The notes below the pieces were generated by a model. The model was not told the origin of the DNA. It did not search any database and saw nothing but the letters and a program-made list of their open reading frames with translations. A program made the translations under genes and the position numbers. From NCBI RefSeq assembly GCF_002197845.1, contig NZ_NIDE01000005.1:558001-622000 (forward strand): 64,000 bases of DNA, given 5' to 3'. Shown piece after piece: positions 50,481 to 59,871 of the stretch. Numbering within the stretch: position 1 is the stretch's first letter; the number at the start of each line of letters is the position of its first letter. This DNA comes from Fimbriiglobus ruber (GTDB taxonomy: Bacteria > Planctomycetota > Planctomycetia > Gemmatales > Gemmataceae).

Positions 50481-50870
50481 ATGACCGACAAACCCCTCAA
50501 CTGTATAGGCATCGACACGGCGAAACAGCAGTTCGGAATACACGACTTCCGCGACTATACGACCACGAATTCATCCGCACAACCCGTGGAATTCAGGATG
50601 GAACCGTTGTCCAAAGCACTTGAGTTGCTGAAGGCTATGCCTCCCGAAGAAGAGAGAATCGACCACGCATGCGTTGGGAAAGATTACCTGAAGATGCTGG
50701 AGAGAAACTGCGCCAGAGCTCATGAACCGCCCGTCTACGGGGAGGAGGGTGGGATGCTTGGGCTTCTCGGCGGAACGAGATTCATCCTCGACGAAGAACT
50801 GCCACCGGACGTGTGCGAGTTCCGGAACAAGGACGAGAAGGTGCTGAGAACGCTGAGGTTGAAGCCGTGA
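50481..50870 (+). CDS. Hypothetical protein
   Basis: 129 residues, GAAAGGATAACGCCC upstream. Soluble; contains KPLNCIGIDTAKQQFGIHDF and ILDEELPPDVCEFRNKDEKV. No domain recognised. Next start overlaps its stop (GTGA). Confidence 0.45.
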   Translation: MTDKPLNCIGIDTAKQQFGIHDFRDYTTTNSSAQPVEFRMEPLSKALELLKAMPPEEERIDHACVGKDYLKMLERNCARAHEPPVYGEEGGMLGLLGGTRFILDEELPPDVCEFRNKDEKVLRTLRLKP

Positions 50871-51097
50871 CCGACCGCATTCCCATCACCCGGGCGTCCC
50901 AGCTCGCTGTACTTAACCTCGAAGATATGGTGGATGCTTACCGCGATGGGTACGAAGGCAGTCACGAGCCGGGAAACAACCGGACGTTCTCGTTTTGGCA
51001 TGGCTGGAGATTCGGAGCGGTGGATGGTAGGCATCAAAAGAGTGACGCAGCACAAATCGCTCTTGCCCACGATGTGGTTGAGAAGGGAGCTTTATGA
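50867..51097 (+). CDS. Hypothetical protein
   Basis: 76 residues from GTG 50867, overlapping the previous stop. TRASQLAVLNLEDMVDAYRD followed by FSFWHGWRFGAVDGRHQKSD looks like a small helical domain. Not recognised. Confidence 0.4.
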   Translation: MTDRIPITRASQLAVLNLEDMVDAYRDGYEGSHEPGNNRTFSFWHGWRFGAVDGRHQKSDAAQIALAHDVVEKGAL

Positions 51098-51309
51098 CCG
51101 ATGACCCCCAATCACTGGCCGTGGAAAACGCACTTTTACGCGGAAGCCTTTTTCTGACCGCGCGCTCCCTTAAGAACTACCTCGACGCGAAACATCTCCC
51201 GACTGAATCCGGGCTGCAACTGACGGTTCCCGAAGCGATTCGAGAGAAGGCGGCAGACGCACTCGCCAGGGCAGACGGCATGCTGCGGGATAAGGGTCGG
51301 GGACGGTGA
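51094..51309 (+). CDS. Hypothetical protein
   Basis: 71 residues, start overlapping the previous stop. Helical: LAVENALLRGSLFLTARSLK and PEAIREKAADALARADGMLR. Not recognised; fits the small-gene array. Confidence 0.4.
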   Translation: MTDDPQSLAVENALLRGSLFLTARSLKNYLDAKHLPTESGLQLTVPEAIREKAADALARADGMLRDKGRGR

Positions 51310-51581
51310 CGTTGGCTTTCACATCGCTCGGTAAGTCGCCGCTCTTGGGGAAAGCTGGAATCGATCAGGCCATCTCGTTTAAACGCCAACTCCGATCCGT
51401 GCTGCCGTTCATCGACGGGGCTTCGGCCATGATCGTTACGGATGCCGACCGGCAAACGTGTGAAGTGAGGGCGGTTTACGACCGGGGGGATAAATACGCG
51501 GTGGCGTGGGCGGAAAAAGCTGCTGAAGTTTCACCGGAAATATGGGGGACGATGGCGAAAAGAAGAAGGGAAAGGGAGTAA
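51306..51581 (+). CDS. Hypothetical protein
   Basis: 91 residues from GTG 51306 overlapping the previous stop. Alpha/beta (VLPFIDGASAMIVTDADRQT, KYAVAWAEKAAEVSPEIWGT). Last well supported gene of the array. Function unknown. Confidence 0.45.
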   Translation: MTLAFTSLGKSPLLGKAGIDQAISFKRQLRSVLPFIDGASAMIVTDADRQTCEVRAVYDRGDKYAVAWAEKAAEVSPEIWGTMAKRRRERE

Positions 51582-51762
51582 GGAGTTGGGCGTCCCGGCC
51601 TTTAGCCGTCGCGTCCTGTGCGGGTTTCGTCGCTACGCGACCGCTTCGCGCCGCTCCGGCCGCTGACGCGGAGTTTTACGGCACGGCAGTTGCCTATGGT
51701 TCTCTTGCCGGAAACCTGGGATTCACGGGTTAGGTTAAACTGTTACCCTTGGGTTAATAAAC

Positions 51763-51879
51763 ATGACTACCGACACCGATTTACAGCGCATGATGGACGA
51801 CGGTTGCCCGAATTTCCAGATCGAGGATTTCCAGCCGTATAACCTTGCTGAACTCCTGGCCAAGTTTGAAATCGTTTAG
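51763..51879 (+). CDS. Possible 38-residue protein
   Basis: Begins MTTDTDLQRMMDDGCPNFQI and ends QPYNLAELLAKFEIV. No strong ribosome site. Short and unproven, but free of overlaps and with sensible composition. Confidence 0.3.
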   Translation: MTTDTDLQRMMDDGCPNFQIEDFQPYNLAELLAKFEIV

Positions 51880-51920
51880 AAATCCAGCAAGTAATCGTAT
51901 CCAATCGTAGACAATGACCG

Positions 51921-51965
51921 GAGCCTACGCGAACCCGCTAATCAAGCGGAAACTCGCGTAGGCTC
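51921..51965 (+). terminator. Terminator-like inverted repeat closing the array
   Basis: GAGCCTACGCGA and TCGCGTAGGCTC (12-bp arms) with an inner CCGC/GCGG stem, then TGATTCATTT. It separates the small-gene array from the hydrolase gene. Confidence 0.6.
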
Positions 51966-51993
51966 TGATTCATTTACCAGGGCGGAGGCCGTG

Positions 51994-53436
51994 ATGTCTC
52001 GATTCACCCGCAGGGAGGCAATAGCCCTGACGGCCGGCCTAGCCCTGACACAGCCAACCCAAGCGGGCGCACGCAATAATACGGCCCTTGTCCGGCTATC
52101 CGTCTTGGAGGACGAGGTATTCGCACCAACAGAAGTTGGGAACTTGGTTGCTCGGCCATACGACAAGATCACCCGTGTCGGTGAACTCGGGCGTGTGCCA
52201 GCTTCCGAGTTCGCAGGGGCGGATTTTCTCACGTACTTCAAGGATTCCATCAGCGAACATGCGACACGGCTCGGAAATTCCCCGGTCGTGATTATGGTTC
52301 ACGGCTTCATGGCAGACCCACGCGAGGACATCCGCCCCGAGGCACCCCAGCGAACCAACAACCCCCACGACTTTTGTTACCACTACTCGGCCGGCCCAGG
52401 CCCTTACTGGCGGCACACCGCAAGCTGGCCGCGCGGGCTGGGCTTCACCGAAGGTGACGACGGTACTGCAGGGCTGGGAATCGCGTTCGGCTGGAACAGC
52501 ACTCCTGATCTCGTCACCCAAGGACTCGGGGCAACGCTCACGGCCGCCCGCAAAAAACTTTCCCGGGCGGACCTGCTCACGGTGCCGATCGACCTTCTAG
52601 AACTTGCTTCTACGACACCCGCGATCGTGGCGGCGGCCAAGGCGATACCCGTGCCCATGAGCATCGAACGGGTGCGTCAAGGGATCGAACGCCTGGATGA
52701 ACTCCTCACCGCCGTGGAAGAACCCCTGGCCAAATTGGGGGACCGTCTTCCGGACCTCTACCGGCAGCCGTACCAGCGAGCCGATCTCGCGGCCTGGGTG
52801 CTGGTCAACGTCGTTCGGGCCGTATCGTTCGCCCTTCCGGGCCGTACCGTCGACTTGTTCTGCCACAGCCTCGGCTCCCGTGTGGTCATTCAGGCGCTTC
52901 ATCAGATGGCGGTGGAAGCCCACAAGCCCGGCAAGGGCGAGTTGAAGGCATTGTTGGGTCGCATCGGCCGAATCATCATCGTGGGCGGCGCGGAGTACAC
53001 CACACCAACGAAGCAGATGCTCGCCGAAGTCCGAAAGGTCGGCCCGGCGCCATCGTTCTACAACTTCATGGCGCGCCGGGATCGCATCCTCGCGTTGCTG
53101 GCGCAACGGTTCCATCCCGTCGATCTCAGGTTGCGGCGCGTCGTGGGGCTCTACGGGCTCACGCCCGGGGAACAAGACCCGAATTGGCTGGACCTACAAA
53201 TCGACTCCAATTCCGATGCGACACATCCTCTCAACGACTGGCTGCGGCCGCGCGGGATGTCGGTCTCGGGAGCCCACCTGACGGGCGTACTGAACCACTG
53301 GCATTACTTCACGGACGAGAAGAACATGCAGGTGTTCAAGGCGATCCTGCGGGACCGAAAGGCGTGGGACATCGCGCGGCTCCGCAAGGAGGGGATTCCC
53401 GAACGGGAGGGTGTCATTTGGCCGTCCGAGGGATAA
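51994..53436 (+). CDS. Tat-exported alpha/beta hydrolase (lipase/esterase-like)
   Basis: 480 residues, GGCGGAGGCC upstream; ATG 51994 follows a GTG at 51991. N-terminal twin-arginine signal (SRFTRREAIALTAGLALTQP). An oxyanion strand VVIMVHGFMADP near residue 100 and a nucleophile elbow LFCHSLGSRVV with Ser in CHSLGS. Acid and His later in the chain are not assigned with certainty. Probably a secreted lipase or esterase; substrate unknown. Confidence 0.75.
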   Translation: MSRFTRREAIALTAGLALTQPTQAGARNNTALVRLSVLEDEVFAPTEVGNLVARPYDKITRVGELGRVPASEFAGADFLTYFKDSISEHATRLGNSPVVIMVHGFMADPREDIRPEAPQRTNNPHDFCYHYSAGPGPYWRHTASWPRGLGFTEGDDGTAGLGIAFGWNSTPDLVTQGLGATLTAARKKLSRADLLTVPIDLLELASTTPAIVAAAKAIPVPMSIERVRQGIERLDELLTAVEEPLAKLGDRLPDLYRQPYQRADLAAWVLVNVVRAVSFALPGRTVDLFCHSLGSRVVIQALHQMAVEAHKPGKGELKALLGRIGRIIIVGGAEYTTPTKQMLAEVRKVGPAPSFYNFMARRDRILALLAQRFHPVDLRLRRVVGLYGLTPGEQDPNWLDLQIDSNSDATHPLNDWLRPRGMSVSGAHLTGVLNHWHYFTDEKNMQVFKAILRDRKAWDIARLRKEGIPEREGVIWPSEG

Positions 53437-53625
53437 TTCCGCTGTTGCCGTCCATCCCACCCGATGAATCTTTACCCGGCTGCGGCCGATTCGAATGGCT
53501 GGCAGGCATTTTGCCGAAGTGTGATCGCACCGGATTTACGAAATGTCGTTCCGAATAAATAAGTTCCTGTATAACTGTTGGGCCGCCTTAAAGTTCGAGA
53601 TTCGACAACCCAGAGATTAAACGCG

Positions 53626-53910
53626 ATGATTGAGAAAGTCTATGTCGTAGGGGCGTATGTCTCGAACGAAGACCCGCTCCTTCGGGTTCACGCTTTTATC
53701 CCGCTGGTAACGGAACACAAAACCCTCGAAGAAGCCGTCGCCGCAGTCGAAGTTGACTACCGGAAAAGTCACGCCCCCGCGACCGACATCACCTTCGTGG
53801 TGTACCGCTCCGAAAAGGGCGACGCCATCGTCGAAGTGAACCGTGGGGGTCCGTTCAACGACGACGGCTTCTACAAAATCGCCCTGGTTGAAGTTGAGCG
53901 GGATCAATAA
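53626..53910 (+). CDS. Hypothetical protein
   Basis: 94 residues from ATG 53626. Alpha/beta: EKVYVVGAYVSNEDPLLRVH and LEEAVAAVEVDYRKSHAPAT. Not recognised; small soluble protein. Confidence 0.5.
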   Translation: MIEKVYVVGAYVSNEDPLLRVHAFIPLVTEHKTLEEAVAAVEVDYRKSHAPATDITFVVYRSEKGDAIVEVNRGGPFNDDGFYKIALVEVERDQ

Positions 53911-53948
53911 CGGCGCTCCGAGTTTTTGTCATCTCAGTCCCTCGGATC

Positions 53949-54824
53949 TCAGCCGATGGCTTCAGCGCCCGCTGTCGGCAGAATCGCCCGTCCCGCGAGA
54001 CGGGCGGTCACCTTGGTCACTTCGGCACCGAATACGAGTACCAGCGCCGAGAAGTAGATCCAGACCAGAAAGGCCATGAGTGAAGCCGCCGCGCCGAAAC
54101 CCGCCAGCGATCCCGTGTGTTTCAAATAAATCCCGATCAGGTACTTCCCAACAGTAAACAAGATCGTTGTCAAAACAGCCCCCATTCCCACATCGCGCCA
54201 GTTCAGGATGGCGTTCGGAAGGAATTTGAAGATCATTGCAAACAGGAGCGTTTCGGCAGCGAAAAGAGCCGCCAAATTCGCGACCTCGGTGATCACTTTC
54301 GCTCCCGGGACCGATTCCGCGGCATATCGACCGACCGCCTCGGTTGCCGTTGTTAGGATCAACGACGCCAGCATTAAAAAGCCGATCCCGATACCCATCC
54401 CGAGCGACGTGAGGCGGGCGAGGGCGAAAGTGCGCAACGGATTGCCCGGCTTCGGCCGAACCTTCCAGACGTCGTTCAATGCCTCTTGCATCTCGACGAA
54501 CACGCCCGTCGCCCCGATGACGAGTGTGACCAGGCTAATCGTGATCGCAAGCACCCCGGTCCCAGGCCCCCGCGAGTTCGCAACGATCTCTTCGACCGCG
54601 GCCGCGGCTTGTTCCCCCACAAGCCCAGTGAGCTTTCCGGCCACCTCTCCGCGTGCCGCCTCTGAGCCGTACACGGCCCCGGCGATCAGCAGGGCGATCA
54701 CCAGGAGCGGGGCGAGCGATAATGCTGTGAAGAACGCAAGGGCGGCGGCGATGCGGGGCGCCCGGTCGTCCAACCACGCCTCGCCAGCTTCATAAACCAC
54801 CGTCCAAATGACAAGCAATTTCAT
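53949..54824 (-). CDS. YihY/BrkB-family membrane protein
   Basis: 291 residues with six hydrophobic segments and the family signature (APRIAAALAFFTALSLAPLL, AVEEIVANSRGPGTGVLAIT, WKVRPKPG near the middle, then FGAAASLMAFLVWIYFSALV). BrkB/YihY proteins are inner-membrane proteins once called ribonuclease BN; their function is unclear. Complete. Confidence 0.9.
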   Translation of the reverse strand: MKLLVIWTVVYEAGEAWLDDRAPRIAAALAFFTALSLAPLLVIALLIAGAVYGSEAARGEVAGKLTGLVGEQAAAAVEEIVANSRGPGTGVLAITISLVTLVIGATGVFVEMQEALNDVWKVRPKPGNPLRTFALARLTSLGMGIGIGFLMLASLILTTATEAVGRYAAESVPGAKVITEVANLAALFAAETLLFAMIFKFLPNAILNWRDVGMGAVLTTILFTVGKYLIGIYLKHTGSLAGFGAAASLMAFLVWIYFSALVLVFGAEVTKVTARLAGRAILPTAGAEAIG

Positions 54825-54906
54825 TCTGATCTCGCACGGGGCGATATTCGGTTGGCCGTAGAAAATTCAGATTCGCTGCCGTGCGAGCGGAGGTTCCAGG
54901 TCGTCC

Positions 54907-55386
54907 CTAAACCACGTCCATTTTCACTGGTAATCCCGCACACCACGCAATCACCGCATCCAGTTCGTTCGCGGCCGTTGCCAAGTCCTCAACAGTCTTG
55001 CGGGTCATCGGCCCGGCTTCTTGCCGCGTCGCGATCCGATCCGCCATGCGGTAGACCTTCGCCATCACATGCACCGGGCTTCCTGTGGTAGCTCGTCCGA
55101 ACACGGCTCGGAGTACCTTGCACCACACGGCCAGCCGATCTGGTACGCTTTGGGACGTCTCCGGGAATTCTTTCGTCCGGTACTTCTTGCTGTAGTCGTT
55201 CCAGGCGTCCTGGAACTGGTCATGGGCCTTTTGGCGCGCCCGCAGGTCAACGAGGGCGTCCGGCCGGCGTTCCGGGTCTGTGCAGTGGTTCTCCCACCGG
55301 GCTTGCAAGTCCAGGATTGTCATCAGTTCGGTCGCCTGCTCGGGAGAGAGAGTTTCGGCGGCACGTTCGGTCATCGGCATCGTCAT
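54907..55386 (-). CDS. Hypothetical protein
   Basis: 159 residues, helical: TELMTILDLQARWENHCTDP and DLRARQKAHDQFQDAWNDYS. Start could also be ATG at 55377. No recognised domain. Confidence 0.5.
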   Translation of the reverse strand: MTMPMTERAAETLSPEQATELMTILDLQARWENHCTDPERRPDALVDLRARQKAHDQFQDAWNDYSKKYRTKEFPETSQSVPDRLAVWCKVLRAVFGRATTGSPVHVMAKVYRMADRIATRQEAGPMTRKTVEDLATAANELDAVIAWCAGLPVKMDVV

Positions 55387-55897
55387 GGCCCAAGGTAGAA
55401 ATGAAGCACGGTCCTTCCATTTCGCGGGACTATAGCGAAGCGTGGGAAAATGAGAAAGGTCGGTCGCTGGGGCCGAAAGTTAGGAAGTAAAAGTGACAAG
55501 CAGGAACTACCGCGACGAGCAACGAGAAGAAAATAAATCGCTGAAATTTACTGTGAATCTAGGGGTAAGTGATCGTCGCGGCTTTTGGCACGCTGGCTGC
55601 TCTAACTTCTCGTGCCGAACACCAAGTTGGGCGAGGTTCCCCGAGCCCGCTTTGCACATTACCCAACCTATCCCCAATCTTATCCACGAAAGCCGGTGGC
55701 TTCGGTCACCGGCTTCACCTTTTTACACAATCCAGCATCAAGCCCTCAAGTTTCGGCAGGTGTTATTCCTTTTAGCGATCGGAACCGTCACGGCATCAGG
55801 AATGCATCTCATGTCCCGGCCGGGACGATTGATTATGTTGCTCGGCTTTATTCTCCAATAACTTTGGTTGTCGAGGCCGAATTCCCGAGGGTTTATT
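55387..55897. other. Intergenic region
   Basis: About 510 bases. Contains the terminator at 55690-55715, a possible promoter region for the response regulator, and low-complexity AT-rich stretches. Small ORFs here lack ribosome sites. Confidence 0.4.
55690..55715 (+). terminator. Rho-independent terminator-like hairpin
   Basis: AAGCCGGTG-gcttcggt-CACCGGCTT then CACCTTTTTAC. No plus-strand gene ends close upstream, so what it terminates is unclear. Confidence 0.5.
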
Positions 55898-56332
55898 GTG
55901 GACACGATCCCAAGGGGGCAGTGCGGGCCGGCGGAACTCCCACCCTTACGCGTTCTTTGCGTCGATGACAATCACGACGTGGCGGATTCCGAGGTCGATT
56001 TGCTGCAAGTCCTCGGGTTTGATGCGCGCGCATGCTACGACGGTGCGAGTGCTCTTCGTGAAGCGGCCAGATTCCGTCCGTGCGTCTGCCTAATTGATCT
56101 CAACATGCCGGGCATGGACGGCGACGCGTTAGCGTGTCGTTTACGAGAGCAGGAGGGCGGACCTCCGCCATTTCTCGTGGCCGTGACAGCGCGGTCGGAT
56201 ACGGAGAGCCGGAGGCGGGTACACGATGCGGGACTGAAACCCCACCTCGTCAAGCCGGTCGATCCGAGGGAATTGGTCGCCGTCATCAAGGGTGCATGGG
56301 AAGCATGTTACGCGGCAGACGCCCTGATCTGA
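55898..56332 (+). CDS. Stand-alone response regulator
   Basis: 144 residues from GTG 55898 (CCGAGGG upstream). Receiver fold: LPPLRVLCVDDNHDVADSEV, phospho-acceptor Asp67 in LIDLNMPGMDG, VAVTARSDTESRRRV and HLVKPVDPRELVAV. No output domain; likely signals to another protein. Convergent with the hybrid kinase gene. Confidence 0.85.
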   Translation: MDTIPRGQCGPAELPPLRVLCVDDNHDVADSEVDLLQVLGFDARACYDGASALREAARFRPCVCLIDLNMPGMDGDALACRLREQEGGPPPFLVAVTARSDTESRRRVHDAGLKPHLVKPVDPRELVAVIKGAWEACYAADALI

Positions 56333-56357
56333 GGGGTGTCCGCAACTGTTTCCGTTG

Positions 56358-58247
56358 TCATTTCCGGTCCAGTTCGACCAGGAGCTGTTCCAGGTCTTGT
56401 AAGTCGACCGGTTTGATCAAATGCCCATCGCAACCGGCTTCCCGTGATCGCTGCTTATCGTCGTCCTGTCCCCAACCCGTCTGCGCGATGATCGTAATGC
56501 CTTTACCCCAGGGCTGTTCGCGGATGCGCCGGGTCGCTTCCAGACCGTTCAGCCGGGGCATGCCGACGTCCATCAGGATCACCTCGGGCCGTAACGCCTC
56601 CGCCTGCTCCACCGCTGCCAGCCCGTCGTTCGCGGTCCCGACCTTGTTGCCCATCAGTCCCAACATCATCGCAAGGCTTTCGGCACCGTCCCGGTTGTCG
56701 TCCACCACCAGGATATGACGCTTCGGCCTCGCCGCCGCTTGACCGGCAGCGGGTGACGCAACCGGGAAAGCGGGTCGGTCAACGAGAACCGGCAAGGTGA
56801 CGGTGAACGCACTTCCTTTTCCCTGCCCCTCGCTCGCCACCGTCACCGTCCCGCCGTGCATCTCGACCAGCCCCTTGACCAAAGCGAGTCCGATGCCCAG
56901 GCCACCGGTACTGCGCTCGACGCTCCGGTCGACTTGGGAAAACATGTCGAAGATGTGCCCAAGCGACTCCGCCGGAATGCCAATACCCGTGTCCCGAACG
57001 GTGACCGCTACGTCCGTACCCCGCCGCTCGGTGGACAGCCAGATTTGGCCTCCCCGTTCCGTGTACTTGGCGCTGTTGGTCAACAGGTTACTGAATACCT
57101 GGGCCAGACGGGTCAGGTCGGCGTCAAGGTAAACCGGGGAGCCGGGCATCGAGACGGTCAGGTCGTGCCCCGCGTCGTCGATCTGCGGACGAGCCGTCTC
57201 CACGGCGCTGGCGATCACATCGGCCAGCAGGACGCGGGAGCGGCGTAACTCCATTTTGTTCTGGTTGATGCGGGAGACGTCCAGCAAGTCGTCCACCAGG
57301 CGGACCATGTGCGAGAGTTGCCGGTCCATCATTTCGCGCACGCGGTCGCGGGAGGCCCGGTCGTCCGCCATCCTCAGCACTTGAAGGCCGTTGCGGATGG
57401 GGGCGAGAGGGTTGCGAAGCTCATGCGCCAGTAATGCAATAAATTCGTCCTTCTTTCGATCGACTTCCCGGAGCGCCTCATCCGCACGCTTGCGCTCCGT
57501 AATATCGCGGGCCACCTTCGACGCGGCAATCACATTCCCATCGCCGCCGCGGACCGGAGAAACAGTGATGGAGATATCGATCAGCCGCCCACTCTTTGTC
57601 CGACGCACCGTTTCAAAGGGTTCGACTCGTTCCCCCTGACGGATACGGGCAATAATACTGCGCTCCTCGTCCAGACGCTCCGCCGGGATGATGAGCGTAA
57701 TCGAGCGCCCGACCGCCTCCCCGGCCGTGTACTCGAACAACCGCTCGGCACCGGCATTCCACGACTGGATGACACCGTCTAGCGACTTGCTGATGATTGC
57801 GTCTTCGGACGAATCGACGATGGCGGCCAGTCGGGCGCGATCCTCTTCGCCCCGCTTCTGATCGGTCACGTTCCGAAAGTAGACGGCGATGCCCTCGTCC
57901 GACGGGTACGTGCGGACCTCATACCACCGGTCATGATCTGGGAAGAACGCGGTCACCGTCCGCTCTTGATGTCGGTCCATCGCGTCGCGGTAAACGTGCT
58001 CGAATTCACTGCCGTACAGCCCGGGGTACTGTTCCCAGATATTGTGACCCAGCAAATCGCCTGGTTGACGCCCGAGCAGGGTGTAGGACTGCCGGTTGGC
58101 GTAAGTAAACCGCCATGAGCGGTCGAGGGCGAAGAACGCATCGGTGATGCTTTCGAGGATCTCCCGTGCCCTCTTCCCACCCTCGCTGAGGAGCGTCTCC
58201 TCGCTACGAACATCCCTGGCTCTGCTTATCGGGGCTTGGTCACTCAT
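56358..58247 (-). CDS. Hybrid sensor histidine kinase with PAS domains and receiver
   Basis: 629 residues from ATG 58247. Two PAS domains (about 25-140: ITDAFFALDRSWRFTYANRQ; about 145-265: IISKSLDGVIQSWNAGAERL), a HisKA with His275 in LLAHELRNPLAPI, an ATPase region with NLLTNSAKYTERGG and DTGIGIPAESLGHIFDMF and RSTGGLGIGLALVKGLVE, and a C-terminal receiver with Asp560 in VILMDVGMPRLNG. A typical sensor kinase with phosphorelay potential. It may pair with the response regulator at 55898. Confidence 0.9.
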   Translation of the reverse strand: MSDQAPISRARDVRSEETLLSEGGKRAREILESITDAFFALDRSWRFTYANRQSYTLLGRQPGDLLGHNIWEQYPGLYGSEFEHVYRDAMDRHQERTVTAFFPDHDRWYEVRTYPSDEGIAVYFRNVTDQKRGEEDRARLAAIVDSSEDAIISKSLDGVIQSWNAGAERLFEYTAGEAVGRSITLIIPAERLDEERSIIARIRQGERVEPFETVRRTKSGRLIDISITVSPVRGGDGNVIAASKVARDITERKRADEALREVDRKKDEFIALLAHELRNPLAPIRNGLQVLRMADDRASRDRVREMMDRQLSHMVRLVDDLLDVSRINQNKMELRRSRVLLADVIASAVETARPQIDDAGHDLTVSMPGSPVYLDADLTRLAQVFSNLLTNSAKYTERGGQIWLSTERRGTDVAVTVRDTGIGIPAESLGHIFDMFSQVDRSVERSTGGLGIGLALVKGLVEMHGGTVTVASEGQGKGSAFTVTLPVLVDRPAFPVASPAAGQAAARPKRHILVVDDNRDGAESLAMMLGLMGNKVGTANDGLAAVEQAEALRPEVILMDVGMPRLNGLEATRRIREQPWGKGITIIAQTGWGQDDDKQRSREAGCDGHLIKPVDLQDLEQLLVELDRK

Positions 58248-58449
58248 GTGGTTCACTTTCGCTCGGTACACGACCGCGCAAATCCGGCCCACAGAATCGA
58301 TTGTGCAGACAAATCGGTGGTGTCATCTTACTACCAGCGGCGAGGCACTCCCCCGATATTTCGATTCCCGCGAGCTGTATGGGCGGCACGCGGCTTTCTG
58401 TACATTATTACAGTTCGCCGCGTTGGCGGACCACCGAAGGAGAATGCCG

Positions 58450-58695
58450 ATGTCCACCAAGAAGACCGAAACCACGGCTGCCAAAGACCCTGCCGACTGG
58501 GTGACCGGGGACGAGCCGATGACCGGACCACAAGAATCCTACCTGAACACGCTCGCACAGGAAGCGGGAACGGAAGTGCCTGCCGACCTGACAAAAGCCG
58601 AGGCCTCCGAGAAGATCGAAGAGTTGCAGGAGGAGACGGGAAGAGGGACGCCGAAAACCCGCAAGCGGGCGGCCAAGAAGTCGGCCGGAGCGTGA
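58450..58695 (+). CDS. DUF3072 protein
   Basis: 81 residues, start chosen at 58450 because GGAG lies 8 bases upstream. DPADWVTGDEPMTGPQESYL, then TLAQEAGTEVPADLTKAEAS and EKIEELQEETGRG are the DUF3072 pattern. Basic Lys/Arg/Ala C-terminus may bind nucleic acid. Function unknown in general. Confidence 0.85.
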   Translation: MSTKKTETTAAKDPADWVTGDEPMTGPQESYLNTLAQEAGTEVPADLTKAEASEKIEELQEETGRGTPKTRKRAAKKSAGA

Positions 58696-58708
58696 AGTCA
58701 ATGAACGA

Positions 58709-58744
58709 AGCCGGGGCTCAGGCACGAATGCTTGAACCCCGGCT
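58709..58744 (+). terminator. Rho-independent terminator
   Basis: AGCCGGGG ... CCCCGGCT with an inner stem, then GTGTTTTTATC, just after the DUF3072 stop. Confidence 0.75.
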
Positions 58745-58978
58745 GTGTTTTTATCGGGCTGTGCCTGCTGACCGTCCGAATCGCCTCTCCCCACGACCCG
58801 GACGATCACCATTCGTTGCCCGATGATGAAGAGATAAGCAGAGGCTGTGCCATCGGCGTGCAATCTCGCCTGATTCGCGTAATCACCGAGTTTTACAGGG
58901 GTTTTGGCTTCTCATTCCGAACTTGCGCAGAGATATCTCTTTCATCGAGCGATTCATCGTGAGGCAGAAACTGCTTAT

Positions 58979-59167
58979 TCAGGCATCAAGTGGCGGCCAC
59001 TCCGCTTCCAATCCTTCGTTCTCGATCTTCTCCATCGTTTTTGTGGTGATTCCATACTTTGCAGCTACTTGCTTGCGCGAAGTATCCACATCCAACCCGG
59101 TGTCTTGGGCTGCGACTAAAGCGGCAAATGCCTCGCGCCTTTGCTTAACCTGAATTTTGTCGGCCAT
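58979..59167 (-). CDS. Small HTH-like protein
   Basis: 62 residues: IQVKQRREAFAALVAAQDTG, VDTSRKQVAAKYGITTKTME forms an HTH-like turn, ending in WPPLDA. Could be a DNA-binding or antitoxin-like protein. AAAGAAAG before the start. Confidence 0.45.
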   Translation of the reverse strand: MADKIQVKQRREAFAALVAAQDTGLDVDTSRKQVAAKYGITTKTMEKIENEGLEAEWPPLDA

Positions 59168-59252
59168 TTGTGTTTCTTTCTTTGGATGGGGATCACGGTG
59201 GGGAGCAATCGGTAACCAGGCACCACAGTTCGCGACATCGGCGGCCTGCCAC

Positions 59253-59702
59253 TTACACTATGGTAGGCGGCCGACGCAGCCGTGCCCCAAGTAAGACACC
59301 CACAATTCCGACGAATGGGTTGGCGACAGCCACCCACGCCGGTTGCTTTGCCTTCATCATCGCGTCCATGTTCCCAACCTCGCCAGTACGCGCCACCGCT
59401 GGGGTCTCTGCAGCCATCAGGACAGGAATCGCCGACAGGATCCCGATTACCAAAACCACCCCAGCCAGCACCTTCGGGGGAGTCGCTCTCCGGGCGATCA
59501 GGGCGCACACGTACCCAGCGAGGACCGCCGCCGCCAACCCGAGCGCGAAGCTGAGCACAATCCACAGCAACGACGGCTCGTAGGTGTCCGGACGGAACGA
59601 CAAATCCTGGCCCAAAAGCAGATACAGCCCGGTGAAGGCAAGGAAGATCGTGGCGAACATGACCACGTATCCGAGCACCACGCTGATGATCGCGCGTCCC
59701 AC
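59253..59702 (-). CDS. Small polytopic membrane protein
   Basis: 149 residues if started at GTG 59702; an ATG at 59816 gives a longer, poorly conserved N-terminus. Four transmembrane segments: RAIISVVLGYVVMFATIFLA, SLLWIVLSFALGLAAAVLAG, KVLAGVVLVIGILSAIPVLM and AVANPFVGIVGVLLGA. Function unknown. Confidence 0.5.
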   Translation of the reverse strand: MGRAIISVVLGYVVMFATIFLAFTGLYLLLGQDLSFRPDTYEPSLLWIVLSFALGLAAAVLAGYVCALIARRATPPKVLAGVVLVIGILSAIPVLMAAETPAVARTGEVGNMDAMMKAKQPAWVAVANPFVGIVGVLLGARLRRPPTIV

Positions 59703-59871
59703 AGCCGCCCCCTGGATGGAATTACCGTTGTGCGAGTAAATCGAGAAGAGGGTAGCTGGCAGTGGGACGAAGTGCAATGTGCGTTGCTGCGCAGGGGTCG
59801 CAGAAAGTTGTTGCACGAAGCGGCAATTAGTGCCACTCTACGCCGCGCACGGGCAATGTAGCCTCGTGTAA

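Noticed and set aside
55493-55861. 122-residue + strand ORF
   Set aside because: Crosses a strong terminator hairpin, random composition, no ribosome site.
58144-58449. N-terminal extension of the DUF3072 protein
   Set aside because: Extension overlaps the 5' end of the divergent kinase gene; the ribosome site supports the start at 58450.
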